A stretch of DNA of 64,000 bases from Runella aurantiaca (GTDB taxonomy: Bacteria; Bacteroidota; Bacteroidia; Cytophagales; Spirosomataceae): positions 42,293-106,292 of the forward strand of contig NZ_QPIW01000023.1 in NCBI RefSeq assembly GCF_003339505.1, written 5' to 3'. The first letter of the stretch is position 1; every line of letters starts with the position of its first letter. The notes below the pieces were generated by a model. The model saw only the letters and a list, made by a program, of their open reading frames with translations. It ran no database searches and was not told the origin of the DNA. Both the position numbers and the translations under genes were made by a program. This document shows positions 1-8,199 of this stretch, in pieces.

Positions 1-1
1 A

Positions 2-79
2 AAACCCAAAGCATCCAACGATACGGACGAAGGCAAACAAATCAACCGTCGGGTAGAATTTAAGATTTTGAAGAAATAA
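2..79 (+). CDS. OmpA-family protein, C-terminal fragment
   Basis: This is the 3' end of a gene that starts outside the window. The last 25 codons include NDTDEGKQINRRVEFKILKK and end in TAA. The N-x-T-x-x-G-x-x-x-NRRVEF pattern is the usual C-terminus of the OmpA/MotB peptidoglycan-binding domain, in which the Asn and Arg side chains face the cell-wall ligand. The protein is therefore probably an outer-membrane or periplasmic protein anchored to peptidoglycan. Nothing can be said about its N-terminal part. A hairpin follows and separates it from the convergent gene. Confidence 0.65.
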   Translation, partial: KPKASNDTDEGKQINRRVEFKILKK

Positions 80-92
80 CATCCACGTCAAC

Positions 93-118
93 TAACTACG
101 AAAGATAACTCGTAGTTA
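93..118. terminator. Hairpin between convergent genes
   Basis: The arms TAACTACGA (93-101) and TCGTAGTTA (110-118) form a perfect 9-bp stem with an 8-nt loop. It lies between the stop of the OmpA-type gene on + and the stop of the Hsp20-like gene on -, so it could terminate both. No strong T-run follows on either side. Confidence 0.55.
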
Positions 119-134
119 ATTGACAATGAACACC

Positions 135-539
135 TTACTCAATATCTACGTCAATGTGTCGACGGAAGTTACGCGTCGGATGATTATAGGGTAATGTTAT
201 GTTAAGTTCACGGGTTGACTGCTCATAATGCGCCACGATTTTGTCAACATTGACGTCGTTAGGCAAAAATAAATTGCCCAGCGTACGTGCAGTTTGCAGG
301 TTATCCATCCCGTCGGGGCGGTCTGCAAAGAGGGGTAATAAATGATATACCCACAAACGATTGTTCAGCACATCTACCTGAAAACTATCGGGGCCTAGAC
401 CAGCCGCTTTGATTCGTACTTCATACCCTTTTTCGTCTTGAGTGATGGCTAAATCAGGTTCACTCATTCCACCATTGGTCGTATTAGCGTAATCTATTGC
501 GGTCAGAATTTCTTGCGGAATTTGAATTTTTGCTTTCAT
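135..539 (-). CDS. Hsp20/alpha-crystallin-like small heat-shock protein
   Basis: A 134-residue protein with the layout of a small heat-shock protein, an ATP-independent holdase that binds unfolding proteins in the cytoplasm. Residues about 28-125 give the beta-sandwich pattern. It opens with DLAITQDEKGYEVRIKAAGL, passes through FQVDVLNNRLWVY, and ends with a strand of the form STRELNITLPY that resembles the family's GVLTITLP. The A-x-x-x-n-GVL signature is degenerate (HYEQSTRELNITLP), so this is a divergent member. There is no signal peptide. It is monocistronic between a hairpin and a divergent-looking 80-bp gap. The family call is reasonable but not certain. Confidence 0.6.
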   Translation of the reverse strand: MKAKIQIPQEILTAIDYANTTNGGMSEPDLAITQDEKGYEVRIKAAGLGPDSFQVDVLNNRLWVYHLLPLFADRPDGMDNLQTARTLGNLFLPNDVNVDKIVAHYEQSTRELNITLPYNHPTRNFRRHIDVDIE

Positions 540-622
540 TTTGCTATTTGGCTAGTTGATTTTAAATTCTCAAACAGCGTACCAAGACTTATTTTATGAC
601 AAAATGACTATTTATTGTAAAA

Positions 623-1138
623 TCATTTGTCAAAATGGCGCAAAAATTCCTCTATTTCCCCCATTTGATACGGTTTTTCCCCATCAATGACCATCAGATT
701 CTTTAACTTTTGGGGAGGTTGACCATATTTCAAAAAGCTTTCCCAAATATGATTGATATACCAAACTGGCTCTTCGCCCCAACGTGTGTCCGCGGCCTTA
801 CGAATACGAAACGTTTCTTCTGAAATGTGGGTAAAAAAGCAAAAATCATACAACGCATTCAAATCATCATCAGCAAATGCTAAAATCCCTTCGATAACCA
901 GTACCTCAAAATCCTGATGCAAAAATGCAGTAGCTTTCCTTAATAACTCAAAATCAATGGATTCTGGTGTTTCCCAATCTGTACGGTCACGAATGAGGGG
1001 AATGTCGTGAAGAATTTTAACGAAATCGTCTTGGTGCAGCGCTATTGCCCGTTTGTTTTCAGCACGAAAATGCCAAACCAATGTTTCAGCAAACGTCGTT
1101 TTTCCAGATCGGCTACGTCCGCCAATGCCAATAATCAT
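623..1138 (-). CDS. Uridine kinase-like P-loop kinase
   Basis: A 171-residue cytoplasmic nucleotide-binding protein. The Walker A motif GGRSRSGKTTF sits at residues 6-16. QDDF at about residue 50 matches the substrate/Mg-binding region of uridine and pantothenate kinases, and VLVIEGILAF at about 92 is a Walker B-like strand. A later arginine-rich stretch (RIRKAADTRW) resembles the lid. I chose the ATG at 1138 because MIIGIGG places the P-loop at the N-terminus, as the family requires; an upstream ATG at 1180 would add 14 unlikely residues. The substrate could be a nucleoside or another small molecule. It lies downstream of the acyl-CoA dehydrogenase gene but is separated from it by a hairpin. 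Confidence 0.6.
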   Translation of the reverse strand: MIIGIGGRSRSGKTTFAETLVWHFRAENKRAIALHQDDFVKILHDIPLIRDRTDWETPESIDFELLRKATAFLHQDFEVLVIEGILAFADDDLNALYDFCFFTHISEETFRIRKAADTRWGEEPVWYINHIWESFLKYGQPPQKLKNLMVIDGEKPYQMGEIEEFLRHFDK

Positions 1139-1200
1139 GGTAGGTGATGAGTGAGGGTTCAGGCGCAAACATAAACCCAAACTCCCTTATAAACAACAAA

Positions 1201-1219
1201 TCCCGACAAATGTCAGGAC
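1201..1219 (-). terminator. Probable terminator after the acyl-CoA dehydrogenase gene
   Basis: On the minus strand, TCCTGACA and TGTCGGGA pair as an 8-bp stem (one G-T pair) with a 3-nt loop, followed by TTTGTTGTTT. It lies between the acyl-CoA dehydrogenase stop and the kinase gene, so it may reduce read-through. Confidence 0.45.
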
Positions 1220-1274
1220 TGTTGCTTCGGTTTTTAGTTGATGATAAAATTTTTTGGGTATAAACCCCATATCG

Positions 1275-3068
1275 TTACAAAATCACCTCTTTTTCGGTGG
1301 CAATTGTCAATACTTCATTGTCTTTTAAACGTACGGCCAATCCAAGCGTTTTGGGGACTTCATAATGGAAGAAAAACTTCATTGTGTGAATTTTTCCTTC
1401 GTAAAACGCCAGCTCTTCTCCATCAGGATTTTGCGTAACAATAGTACGTTGTGCCACAACGGCCTGCTTCAGCCACTGCCACGCCACCGTACTAATACCA
1501 AACATTTCCATGTATAGGGTCGCATCCATCAAAAATCGCTCAATATCGCCTTGCATTGCATACGGCATCAAGGCCATCGTTACTTCCTGCAAACGAGCCA
1601 ATTCAGCTTTCAATTTTTGGGCGTAAGGTTTTAGGTTTTCGTGGGTTTCTGCTTCAGCAATGGTTTTGGCCACTTCCCCAAAAAGATATTGCGCAGGTTT
1701 ACCACCTTTCATGGTCATCTTACGACCAAGCAAATCTTGCGACTGAATGCCAGTGGTTCCTTCATAAATCGGCGTGATACGAATGTCGCGGTAAAGCTGT
1801 TCCAACGGAAAATCTTCCGTAAAACCATATCCTCCCAGTACTTGTAGTCCATTGCTTACCGCCACCAAACCCATTTCGGTCGGGTAGGTTTTTGCGACAG
1901 GTGTCAGCAATTCAAGCATCAAATGGTATTTTTCCTTCTCTTCGGGATCTTCACTCGCATGGGCAATGTCGGCACAGCGGGCAGTTTCCATCAAAAGTGA
2001 TAGCGAACCTTCCACGATTGCCTTCTGCAACAGCAACATTCGTTTTACATCCGGGTGTTGAATGATTGGAATTTGAGGGCTATCCAAGGCCGACTTTTCA
2101 TTCAATCGACGGCTTTGGGGACGCTCTTTGGCGTATTGCAACGAAGCGCCATACGCCGCCGAAGCAATTGCCACGCCCGTCATTCCTACACCGATGCGGG
2201 CTTCGTTCATCATCTGAAACATGTAATTAAGCCCTCGGTGCGGTTCACCCACCAGCCAACCGTGGCAATCATCGCGGTCACCCATAGTCAGGTGCATAGC
2301 TGGAACACCCCGTTGACCTAATTTATGATAGATTCCTGTAGAAGTTACGTCATTTTCGGTGCCATCGAGGCGGTATTTGGGTACTATAAAAAGAGAAATG
2401 CCTTTGGTACCTTTGGGCGCACCGTCAATCCGCGCCAACATCAGGTGAATGATATTTTCGCACTGATCGTGATCACCAGCCGAAATAAAAACCTTTTGGC
2501 CTTTGATTCGGTAAGAGCCATCTGCCTGCGGCGTAGCTGAGGTTGTAATATCAGATAATGAACTTCCAGCTTGGGGTTCGGTCAGGGCCATCGTGCCTTG
2601 CCATTTTCCGCCCAGCATTTTTTCTACGTAGGTTTGTTTTAATTCTTCGGAAGCAAATGAAGCAATCAGCCGGGCCGCTCCCGACGTGAGGCCAGTGTAC
2701 ATCATGCCGTTGTTAGCTGCCATTAAAATAAACCCAAGAATGGAATTGACAATTTCGGGCAATTGCTGGCCACCGTCTTCAAAAGAAAAGCCCGTTCCAA
2801 TCAGTCCCGCGTCGCCCATTGCTTTGAGGTATTCGCCTACTTTGGGGTGTACAGTCACTTTGCCATTTTTCAGTTCTGGCTGGTTTCGGTCCAAATCACG
2901 AAAATGCGGAAACATGATAGTATCGCCTATCTGGGTTACGGCATCAATCGTCATGTCAAACGTTTCGCGGTCATGCGCGTTGTAGTAGGGGTAGTGCGTT
3001 AACTCGGTAGCATTAAATACTTCGTAGAGAAGAAAATTAAGGTTACGACGGCTATAGTACTGGGCCAT
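1275..3068 (-). CDS. Acyl-CoA dehydrogenase (DmdC-like long form)
   Basis: A 597-residue flavoenzyme of the acyl-CoA dehydrogenase family that introduces a trans double bond between C2 and C3 of an acyl-CoA and passes electrons to ETF. The length, well above the usual 380, and the extra C-terminal helical domain fit the long subfamily that includes 3-methylmercaptopropionyl-CoA dehydrogenase (DmdC). Visible motifs are MALTEPQAGSSLSDI at about residue 160 (FAD/substrate loop), KVFISAGDHD, and ITPIYEGTTGIQSQDLLGRK at about 430, which holds the Glu usually acting as catalytic base. The true substrate cannot be read from the sequence. It is monocistronic, with a TATCTTTG -7 element about 65 bp upstream. 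Confidence 0.88.
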   Translation of the reverse strand: MAQYYSRRNLNFLLYEVFNATELTHYPYYNAHDRETFDMTIDAVTQIGDTIMFPHFRDLDRNQPELKNGKVTVHPKVGEYLKAMGDAGLIGTGFSFEDGGQQLPEIVNSILGFILMAANNGMMYTGLTSGAARLIASFASEELKQTYVEKMLGGKWQGTMALTEPQAGSSLSDITTSATPQADGSYRIKGQKVFISAGDHDQCENIIHLMLARIDGAPKGTKGISLFIVPKYRLDGTENDVTSTGIYHKLGQRGVPAMHLTMGDRDDCHGWLVGEPHRGLNYMFQMMNEARIGVGMTGVAIASAAYGASLQYAKERPQSRRLNEKSALDSPQIPIIQHPDVKRMLLLQKAIVEGSLSLLMETARCADIAHASEDPEEKEKYHLMLELLTPVAKTYPTEMGLVAVSNGLQVLGGYGFTEDFPLEQLYRDIRITPIYEGTTGIQSQDLLGRKMTMKGGKPAQYLFGEVAKTIAEAETHENLKPYAQKLKAELARLQEVTMALMPYAMQGDIERFLMDATLYMEMFGISTVAWQWLKQAVVAQRTIVTQNPDGEELAFYEGKIHTMKFFFHYEVPKTLGLAVRLKDNEVLTIATEKEVIL

Positions 3069-3132
3069 TGACAGTTAAGCATTTAGAAGATTTAGCAATC
3101 AGGTTTTATTAGTATGCAAGCATACCGAATTG

Positions 3133-3140
3133 CAAAGATA
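3133..3140 (-). promoter_or_regulatory. -7 promoter element of the acyl-CoA dehydrogenase gene
   Basis: On the minus strand this reads TATCTTTG, a perfect match to the Bacteroidota -7 consensus TAnnTTTG, 65 bp before the start codon. No clear TTTG is found 19-20 bp upstream, so the -33 box is weak. Confidence 0.5.
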
Positions 3141-3172
3141 TATAAAAACTTAATAAGATGAACTTACCTACA

Positions 3173-3200
3173 AAAAAAGCGACCCGAAAGCCGCTTTTTT
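3173..3200. terminator. Terminator of the molybdenum hydroxylase operon
   Basis: AAAAAAGCG (3173-3181) pairs perfectly with CGCTTTTTT (3192-3200), with a 10-nt loop. The T-run on either strand makes it a good bidirectional intrinsic terminator. It lies just past the stop of the molybdopterin subunit gene. Confidence 0.8.
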
Positions 3201-3250
3201 AGGATGTTCATACACTTTCAAAGTTTTGGAGGCTTGGAAAGTATTTATTA

Positions 3251-5404
3251 CTACGCCAACGTATTCAAATCAAACGGCAATTTTCGGATGCGCTTGCCCG
3301 TTGCGGCAAAAACAGCATTGGCCAGCGCTGGAGCTATCGGAGGCAATCCTGGCTCTCCTACTCCACCCGGTTCAGCGCCGCTTTCTACGATATGAATCTC
3401 AACCGCAGGCATTTCATTAAAACGCATTACATGATATTGATGGAAATTGGTTTGCTCTGCCTGTCCGTTGGTGAAAGATATCCCTTTTTTGACCGCCGCC
3501 GTGATGCCCATCACAATATTTCCTTCGGTTTGCGCTTTCACGTTATCGGGGTTTACGTAATGTCCGCAATCAATGACCGACACTACCTTTTCCACTTTCA
3601 CACCCGCTCCCTGTTTAGACACCGTTACGCAACAGGCACTGATACTGCCGAATGACTTGAAAACAGCGATGCCTTTACCATGGCCGGCGGGAAGTTTTTC
3701 GCCCCATTTGGCTTTTTCGGCTAAGGTTTCGAGCACTTTTTTGAATCTGGCGTCGGTCATCATTTCCAGACGCGCTTTCAGTGGGTCTTTGCCCGCCGAA
3801 TGAATAAGTTCGTCCAAAAACCCTTCCTGACTGAATCCAAAATTGGACGCATACACAGAGCGCCACCACACGATCGGAATCTCGGTGCTGACGTGCGTAA
3901 ACGACACTTTGAAGGCTGGAATCGTATATTTTTGTTCTTTTTGGCTCAACTCTCCGCAAATCCAATCGTCAGGCTTATCATTTGGTGCTTTGAATACCTG
4001 AAACTGAATAGATTCTCCAATAGGATGGTGATGATAGGCTACAATGTTGCCTTTCTCATCAACTCCTCCCTGCATCCGAGCCATCATACCGGGGCGGTAC
4101 GGCCCTTGCGTGATGTCATCCTCGCGCGTCCAAACCAATTTGACTGGTTTTTTCACTTCTTTCGAAAGAAAACAGGCTTCCAGCAAAAAATCATGGTAGG
4201 CTTTACGGCCGAACGCCCCGCCCAACAGCGCTACGTTTATTTTTATTTGTTCGGGTTTGATTTTGAGATACCCAGCCAAGTCACGCAGAGCCCAATCCGG
4301 CCCCTGAATTGGTGCCCAAACTTCCGCCGTACCGTCTTCTTTTACGTGCGCAATGGCATTTTCTGGCTCCATCGGTGCGTGTGCCAAAAACGGAGTTTCA
4401 TAAAGTGCTTCCACTTTTTTGGCTGCACCCGCAAATGCCGCTGCAAAATCACCCGATTCTTCACCTTTTAGGCCTTCTTTAGTAGCCGCTTCAGCGCATT
4501 TTTTGAAATAGGCATCGGTAGTCAAGGTATGGGGTATTGTTCCATTGTCCCAATGAACTTTTACCACTTTTTTGGCCGATAAGGCCGCCCAATAATTATC
4601 TGCGATGATTGCCACGGCTTCGGCCGTGCGGTGAGGCATTGGGCGCTCACACTTCAACACTTTTTGTACACCCTTGATTTTGAGGGCTTCTGTATCATCA
4701 ATCGACACTATTTTTCCAAAAACATGGGGATTGTGAATCATGACGGCATAGACCATTCCAGGTACGTCAACGTCGATACCAAAAACGGCTTTACCCGTTA
4801 CCCGCGCTGGTACGTCGAGTCGGGGGGCATATTTTCCTACAATCTTAAAGTCTTTGGCCTCTTTGAGTGCGGGGTTTTTAGGTACTTCAAATTTTGAGGC
4901 GTCGTCGGCTACTTCTCCGTAAGTCAACGATTTTCCACTCGGTTTGTGAAAAACTTTGGCCTCTTTGGCATAACACTCGCTTTCGGGAACGCTCCAGCGC
5001 TGAGCGGCGGCTTTCACCAGCATTTCCCGCGCAGCGGCTCCTGCCTGACGGATTGGCTTCCATAAGGCCCGCACGCTGCTACTTCCGCCCGAGGTTTGGT
5101 CGCCGTACTTTCCTTTTCCATCTGATTGCCAAATAGTTACTTGGTCAAGACGTACTTCAAGCTCTTCGGCCAACAGCGACGGTACAGCCTGCGTAGAACC
5201 TTGACCCATGTCAGGTCGCGGATTAATCAAAATGATTTTCCCGTTTGGCTCAATCACAATAAATGGATTGATTTCGAGGGCCAATGCAGAAGGCCCTACT
5301 CCGTTTAAATGAATGACCGTTGGCTTAGAGGAAGCCGAAAGGCCCATCATCAGACCCGCCGATGATAAGCCAAGGGTTTTTATAAAATCTCTACGATTGC
5401 TCAT
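3251..5404 (-). CDS. Molybdopterin-binding subunit of a xanthine dehydrogenase-family hydroxylase (IorB-like)
   Basis: About 717 residues. This is the large catalytic subunit of a molybdenum hydroxylase resembling isoquinoline 1-oxidoreductase beta. It begins [17 protein letters not shown], a twin-arginine (Tat) signal, so the folded cofactor-loaded enzyme is exported. I chose the ATG at 5404 for this reason; an upstream ATG at 5452 would bury the signal. The mature part shows the aldehyde oxidase/xanthine dehydrogenase repeats, including [32 protein letters not shown] and [12 protein letters not shown]. The C-terminal [17 protein letters not shown] contains the family's catalytic Glu. The 2Fe-2S subunit gene lies just upstream in the same operon. 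No cytochrome c subunit or XdhC-type chaperone is adjacent. The substrate is unknown. Confidence 0.85.
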   Translation of the reverse strand: MSNRRDFIKTLGLSSAGLMMGLSASSKPTVIHLNGVGPSALALEINPFIVIEPNGKIILINPRPDMGQGSTQAVPSLLAEELEVRLDQVTIWQSDGKGKYGDQTSGGSSSVRALWKPIRQAGAAAREMLVKAAAQRWSVPESECYAKEAKVFHKPSGKSLTYGEVADDASKFEVPKNPALKEAKDFKIVGKYAPRLDVPARVTGKAVFGIDVDVPGMVYAVMIHNPHVFGKIVSIDDTEALKIKGVQKVLKCERPMPHRTAEAVAIIADNYWAALSAKKVVKVHWDNGTIPHTLTTDAYFKKCAEAATKEGLKGEESGDFAAAFAGAAKKVEALYETPFLAHAPMEPENAIAHVKEDGTAEVWAPIQGPDWALRDLAGYLKIKPEQIKINVALLGGAFGRKAYHDFLLEACFLSKEVKKPVKLVWTREDDITQGPYRPGMMARMQGGVDEKGNIVAYHHHPIGESIQFQVFKAPNDKPDDWICGELSQKEQKYTIPAFKVSFTHVSTEIPIVWWRSVYASNFGFSQEGFLDELIHSAGKDPLKARLEMMTDARFKKVLETLAEKAKWGEKLPAGHGKGIAVFKSFGSISACCVTVSKQGAGVKVEKVVSVIDCGHYVNPDNVKAQTEGNIVMGITAAVKKGISFTNGQAEQTNFHQYHVMRFNEMPAVEIHIVESGAEPGGVGEPGLPPIAPALANAVFAATGKRIRKLPFDLNTLA

Positions 5405-5460
5405 CTTTTTTGTCTTTTTTATTGCCTCTGACACATCACTGTTCATCCGCATGTTGTGGT

Positions 5461-5949
5461 TTATTTTCCGCCAGTTACATTGGCTTTCGCCGTATCTTTC
5501 GCAGCTCTTTTAATCGCTTTACGAATACGGTCGTACGTACCACAACGACAAATATGTCCGCGCATGGCGGAATCAATATCGGCATCGGTAGGATTGGCTT
5601 TTTCTTTCAACAAAGCACTTGCCGCCATGATTTGGCCCGACTGGCAATAACCACACTGCGGCACTTGCTCCTCAATCCACGCCTGTTGTACTGGATGCAG
5701 ATTTTCTTCGGTGCCAAGGCCTTCAATCGTCGTAATTTTTTTGCCGATTACGGCCTGCACAGGAAGCACGCACGAACGGGTAGGTTTGCCTTCTAAATGA
5801 ACAGTACAGGCACCACACTGCGCAATTCCGCAGCCAAATTTGGTACCTTTCAGTCCTACAAAATCGCGGATTGCCCAGAGGAGCGGCATTTTGGGGTCAA
5901 TATCAAGGGAAAAGTTTTTCCCGTTGACATTCAGAGAAATCGCGGCCAT
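5461..5949 (-). CDS. 2Fe-2S subunit of the molybdenum hydroxylase (IorA-like)
   Basis: A 162-residue small subunit carrying two [2Fe-2S] clusters that move electrons away from the molybdenum site. The plant-type ferredoxin domain (residues about 1-80) has [15 protein letters not shown] followed by a fourth Cys in PTRSC. The C-terminal helical domain has [11 protein letters not shown] and [12 protein letters not shown], the expected C-x2-C and C-x-C pairs. It is first in a two-gene operon; 56 bp separate it from the chosen start of the large subunit. It has no signal peptide, so it is presumably exported by hitch-hiking on the Tat signal of its partner. Residues about 142-162 form a basic tail. 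Confidence 0.88.
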   Translation of the reverse strand: MAAISLNVNGKNFSLDIDPKMPLLWAIRDFVGLKGTKFGCGIAQCGACTVHLEGKPTRSCVLPVQAVIGKKITTIEGLGTEENLHPVQQAWIEEQVPQCGYCQSGQIMAASALLKEKANPTDADIDSAMRGHICRCGTYDRIRKAIKRAAKDTAKANVTGGK

Positions 5950-6093
5950 AGCTTCAAAAAGGTTCTATTGGAGTTTATTTTTAAGTAAAGTTTAAGAGAA
6001 TATGGGGCAAAACCAAGTTTTACGGATGAAAGCCCAATTTTCCAAACTCAAAATACATAAAACCCGCCTGAAATGCCCATAGATGCAAGTTCG

Positions 6094-6729
6094 TTATTTT
6101 ATTTTTCCGAACGGATTTTGAAAAAGATGTTTAATATCGGTTTCAACAAAATGGGCTTTTTTAAGAAGGGCTTTTTTTAACAGCTTTATATATTCTGATT
6201 TGGGAATCTCAATGGCCCCAAATCTACGTACATTGTCATTGATGAACTGCGTGTCCAGAAGATCGTAACTTTGCTGTTTAAGAATTTCAATCAAATAATG
6301 AAAAGCGACTTTGGAGGCATTGCTTACGGTGTGAAACATGGATTCTCCAAAAAAAACACCGCCAATGGCAACACCGTATAAACCACCCACCAGTTCATTA
6401 TTTTCGTAGGTTTCGACGCTATGTGCAAAACCCATTCGATGCAACTCAGAATAGGCACTGATGATTTCATCAGAAATCCAAGTGGATTCTTCGTCTTGTC
6501 TGGGCAAAGCGCAGCCTTTCATTACGCCCTCAAAATCAGCATTAACTCGAATCTCAAATTGTTGTTTATTGAGGATGGGCCGCAGCGATTTAGAAGGTTT
6601 GTAGGTTTCGAGCGGAATGATGGCCCGGGGGTCTGGAGAGTACCAATAAAGCGTACCATCGGCATCGGCCATTGGAAAAATTCCATTCATGTACCCATAA
6701 ATAAGATCGTCGGCCGACAAAAAATTCAT
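6094..6729 (-). CDS. aat: Leucyl/phenylalanyl-tRNA-protein transferase
   Basis: About 211 residues. The enzyme moves Leu or Phe from aminoacyl-tRNA onto proteins with N-terminal Arg or Lys, marking them for ClpS/ClpAP degradation (N-end rule). Family landmarks are GYMNGIFPMADADGTLYWYSPDPRAIIPL near the N-terminus, the VGGLYGVAIGGVFFGESMF core, and LLDTQFINDNVRRFGAIEIP near the C-terminus. I chose the ATG at 6729, giving MNFLSADDLIYG, which matches the family's usual N-terminus; an ATG at 6756 adds nine residues. It is divergent from the GDSL lipoprotein gene with about 53 bp between the starts. Confidence 0.92.
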   Translation of the reverse strand: MNFLSADDLIYGYMNGIFPMADADGTLYWYSPDPRAIIPLETYKPSKSLRPILNKQQFEIRVNADFEGVMKGCALPRQDEESTWISDEIISAYSELHRMGFAHSVETYENNELVGGLYGVAIGGVFFGESMFHTVSNASKVAFHYLIEILKQQSYDLLDTQFINDNVRRFGAIEIPKSEYIKLLKKALLKKAHFVETDIKHLFQNPFGKIK

Positions 6730-6782
6730 AAAAAACCACCCGTATTTCAACCCCAAAAATACAATAAAAACGTCAATGAGCG

Positions 6783-7484
6783 ATGAAATGGACGATAAGT
6801 ATTCTAATTTTGATGATGGCTTGTGCCGCCGAATCTCCTATGAACAACGACCAGACTCCAGCGCCTACTCTCGTCCCCGGACAATACCGTTATTTGTCGC
6901 TGGGCGATTCTTATACTATTGGTGAACGGGTAACGCCCGAAGAACGATGGAGCGTTATTTTGAGTGATTTGTTGCGCAAAAACAACATAAACATCGCCAA
7001 TCCAGAGATTATCGCCAAAACGGGCTGGACTACGGCCGAGCTGATGGAGGGTATTAAAGGCCGAAACCCTAAGGGCCCTTACAATTTAGTTTCTATCTTA
7101 ATTGGGGTAAATAACCAATACCGTGGCCAATCCATTGAGCGATACCGCGAAGAGTTACGAGAACTTCTTCAACAGGCCATTGGGTTTGCAGGTGGAAATA
7201 TAGAACGCGTTTTTATGCTTTCAACCCCCGATTGGGGCGTGACACCGTTTGCCAAAGGAAGCAATCAGGCCAAAATTGCCACAGAAATTGATGCATTTAA
7301 CAACGCTGCCAAGGAGGAATGTGAAAAATCGGGGATTGTGTTTATTGATATAACTCCGCTCTCGCGAACGGCGCGCAATGATGTCTCACTTGTTGCGGAT
7401 GACGGGCTTCATTTTTCAGGAAAAATGTACCGTCAGTGGGCGGAATTTGCCTTACCAACGGTACAAAATCGGGTAAATAAGTAA
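6783..7484 (+). CDS. SGNH/GDSL-family hydrolase, predicted lipoprotein
   Basis: A 233-residue secreted esterase/lipase-like protein. The N-terminus MKWTISILILMMACAAES has a lipobox (MMAC), so it is probably lipidated at Cys14. The GDSL block I appears as YLSLGDSYTIGE (about residues 37-48) with the nucleophile Ser. Block III is seen as ILIGVNNQYRG, carrying the Asn. The C-terminal DDGLHFSGKMY supplies the Asp and His of the catalytic triad (block V). All catalytic residues are therefore present. The substrate is unknown; the family cleaves acyl esters of sugars, lipids or thioesters. It is a single gene. Confidence 0.82.
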   Translation: MKWTISILILMMACAAESPMNNDQTPAPTLVPGQYRYLSLGDSYTIGERVTPEERWSVILSDLLRKNNINIANPEIIAKTGWTTAELMEGIKGRNPKGPYNLVSILIGVNNQYRGQSIERYREELRELLQQAIGFAGGNIERVFMLSTPDWGVTPFAKGSNQAKIATEIDAFNNAAKEECEKSGIVFIDITPLSRTARNDVSLVADDGLHFSGKMYRQWAEFALPTVQNRVNK

Positions 7485-7572
7485 GGTAAAATGTGTTACA
7501 GGAAAATAAAGTATCCTAAAACGACTTTGAATCTCTCCATATATATACGCATTGAATTAAAAAAAGTCACTT

Positions 7573-8187
7573 TTATTCATTAAAAAAATAAACTATCCCC
7601 AAAGACCCCCGAAAAGTGCGCACATCAGGACGGTCTTCAAACCCCTGACCGTTTGCTAAAAAACTGTTAAACTTCCCAAAAGTACCGCCAATCCGACCAT
7701 TAATAGCCAATTGAGGGGTGATAAAATAGTTTACGCCACCGCCCAACCATACCCCAGGGCCTTTCAACTGAAACTCGTAAAATCGACCATTCAATAAAAC
7801 AGGCTTTATTTTCAGGTTTATCAATGCGTAGCCACCTTCTACAAATGGGCGCACTTTTTGCAATGTTCCGCCAAAATTGGCCCTTATGCCAGCAACAAGT
7901 GTTGCCATTCGATTGATGTCCCATTCAGACTTGAATTTTAGAGTTTGGGCCTCGTATTGGGCAAATGCCTCAAAACGCTGATTAAAACCATATCCCAAAC
8001 GAATCCCAACTCCTATTCCATTTGGATCTGATTCATCTAATTGGTCAAAAAAAGTGGACGACCATTGAACAAGACTGCCATACAAATGCACGTTTAAGCC
8101 TTCGGTATTGGACTGAATATCCTGCGCACGTAGTAAAGGTGAGGTGGTCAGAAATAAGAGGGGTAATAGAATTATTTGTCGTAGCAT
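7573..8187 (-). CDS. Outer-membrane beta-barrel protein
   Basis: 204 residues with a signal peptide (LLPLLFLTTSPLLRAQ) and alternating amphipathic strands typical of small 8-stranded barrels, for example IGVGIRLGYGFNQRFEAFAQYE, VRPFVEGGYALINLKI and WLGGGVNYFITPQLAINGRIG. It ends RGSLGIVYFFNE, with an aromatic residue three from the end. It is the last gene of the kinase/phosphatase/protease operon, 12 bp after the membrane kinase gene. That position hints that the barrel is a client or output of the phosphorylation module, but no biochemical role can be read from the sequence. Confidence 0.75.
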   Translation of the reverse strand: MLRQIILLPLLFLTTSPLLRAQDIQSNTEGLNVHLYGSLVQWSSTFFDQLDESDPNGIGVGIRLGYGFNQRFEAFAQYEAQTLKFKSEWDINRMATLVAGIRANFGGTLQKVRPFVEGGYALINLKIKPVLLNGRFYEFQLKGPGVWLGGGVNYFITPQLAINGRIGGTFGKFNSFLANGQGFEDRPDVRTFRGSLGIVYFFNE

Positions 8188-8199
8188 TGTTTTAAAAGG